Shown here: positions 34,469-35,319 of the stretch, piece after piece | Layout: every line of letters starts with the position of its first letter | Numbering within the stretch: the stretch's first letter is position 1 | From: an uncultured Candidatus Saccharibacteria bacterium | GTDB taxonomy: Bacteria; Patescibacteriota; Saccharimonadia; Saccharimonadales; Saccharimonadaceae | Direction of reading: 5' to 3' | Assembly: GCA_947302975.1 (NCBI GenBank) | Contig: CAMYXA010000008.1 | Coordinates: 1-35,319 of the forward strand | Length of the DNA stretch: 35,319 nt | Notes under the pieces: generated by a model | Databases searched by the model: none | What the model saw: the letters and a program-made list of their open reading frames with translations, nothing else | What the model was told of the DNA's origin: nothing | Translations under genes and position numbers: made by a program

Positions 34469-35319
34469 CTAGTCTTCGAGAAGGGTAATTTTTGCATGAC
34501 CAGCGCCAGTGTTGCCAGTCATCGTACCGGTACCATCATGTGTTGGCATAGATGCATTGCCAGCAATGCCCTCACTGTTCAACAAACCGAGGTCAACATT
34601 TAAATATCCAGATCCGCCGCCACCGCCAGAATCCTGTTTCACGCCGCCGGCTGTTCCACCATACCAGCCACCACCACCGGCTCCGGTGTAGTGCGGATGA
34701 GAGTCGTTGTTATCCCAATATGTTCCAGGTTGGCCACGACCAAACGCATATCCTGAGGTTTGGGTTCCTCCGCGGCCAGGATTCACACCGCCACCGCCAA
34801 GCCCATTTTCTCCTCCACCAGCACCGCCACTTCCAGACCAGTATGCTGCAGAGCCGCCGCCACCAGCAACAAGATAGACGTATTCTATTGCGGTTGCTGG
34901 ATTATTATATGATTGAAGTGTCGTGAATGTATCATTATTTTTCTTTAGTGCGATATGTGTAGCTCCTCCACCAGAGTAGGTCACATACCAACCGTTAGGA
35001 GAATCGTACGAAGAATTATAGGTCCCGCCGTTGTAGCCATTATTATAGCCCCCAACAACAACCTTTAGAACTGCGCCGGTTTCTAAAGAAACGTTTCCGG
35101 CAGAGTAGCCTCCTTTACCAGATGCACTACCAGTATCAGTACAGTATCCTTGCGCACCCCAGACTTCTAATTTGTATGTTCCGACACAAGGCACCGGGAA
35201 TTCCTCCGGAGAGCCTTTGTATGAGAATTCCCAAGATTCTCCCGGTTCATAGTCGCAGTAGCTACCACCATCGGCAAAGATTGTAGCGTCGGACTTTGGC
35301 ATGATAAATGAGGTTTCGA
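34469..35319 (-). CDS. Glycine-rich surface protein, C-terminal part (copy D, cut by window edge)
   Basis: The frame stays open to the window edge, encoding 283 complete codons before the TAG. An internal ATG at 35302 is not the true start: the residues before it (ETSFI) align with the same place in copies B and C. It shows the end of the InlB-like segment (MPKSDATIFADGG), the CDYEPGESWEFSYKG and VPCVGTYKLEVWGAQG lead-in, and one glycine-rich domain ending MTGNTGAGHAKITL. Its Gly-rich core is clearly diverged from those of B and C, while the ends of the domain are conserved. Confidence 0.88.
   Translation of the reverse strand, partial: ETSFIMPKSDATIFADGGSYCDYEPGESWEFSYKGSPEEFPVPCVGTYKLEVWGAQGYCTDTGSASGKGGYSAGNVSLETGAVLKVVVGGYNNGYNGGTYNSSYDSPNGWYVTYSGGGATHIALKKNNDTFTTLQSYNNPATAIEYVYLVAGGGGSAAYWSGSGGAGGGENGLGGGGVNPGRGGTQTSGYAFGRGQPGTYWDNNDSHPHYTGAGGGGWYGGTAGGVKQDSGGGGGSGYLNVDLGLLNSEGIAGNASMPTHDGTGTMTGNTGAGHAKITLLED

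Overview
The window looks like a chromosomal segment of a small-genome Candidate Phyla Radiation bacterium, most likely a Candidatus Saccharibacteria (TM7) relative. This is inferred from gene content and protein style; there is no rRNA to settle it. TGA is used as a stop codon (for example at 4598-4600 and 10821-10823), so this is not a UGA-recoding lineage such as Absconditabacteria or Gracilibacteria. GC is moderate by eye, genes are tightly packed and stop/start overlaps are common. There are six tRNA genes and no CRISPR array, transposase or phage gene.

Layout. Both ends hold members of one family of secreted glycine-rich surface proteins, all on the minus strand: an N-terminal fragment (1-70) and a 753-residue copy (252-2513) on the left, a 1026-residue copy (31209-34289) and a partial copy (34469 to the edge) on the right. 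The three copies whose 5' end is visible have near-identical leaders and a TTGACA-like promoter; visible 3' ends carry a hairpin terminator. Between the two groups lie about 28.6 kb of mostly housekeeping genes. From left to right these are: a lemA-htpX-membrane protein-ligA operon (minus); tRNA-Gly; an orphan 133-residue gene; a cation antiporter and an EamA-type transporter (plus); tRNA-Cys; a GT8 glycosyltransferase and a PlsC-type acyltransferase (minus); tRNA-Arg(UCU); a PilB/GspE ATPase diverging from a 34-residue basic protein; pyrG; tRNA-Arg(UCG); two small genes including a DUF4177 protein; a sufC-sufB-sufD-sufSU operon running into glmM; a minimal ComEC; yebC; a CDF metal transporter; tRNA-Ser; two orphan genes behind a consensus promoter; a CAU-anticodon tRNA; a pilin-like protein; a bacterial PH-domain protein with ruvB; and dnaK behind two CIRCE operators.

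How it fits together. PilB, the pilin-like protein and ComEC point to type IV pili and DNA uptake, with RuvB for recombination. HtpX/LemA and CIRCE-controlled DnaK are envelope and protein quality control. The Suf operon builds Fe-S clusters, with the desulfurase and its sulfur-accepting partner fused in one chain. The glycine-rich proteins are likely cell-surface factors, plausibly for contact with a host cell.

The most interesting signals are: (1) a tRNA-Gly whose near-universal G19-C56 tertiary pair appears replaced by U19-A56; (2) partial copies of tRNA 3' ends just downstream of three of the six tRNA genes, one reduced to a CCA-ending minihelix; (3) a recurrent TGnTATAAT-N6-start-codon layout predicting leaderless mRNAs for pilus, recombination and small-protein genes; (4) a LigA whose zinc finger has lost all four cysteines; (5) a 191-bp block of perfect identity between two otherwise diverged surface-protein genes about 31.8 kb apart, suggesting gene conversion.
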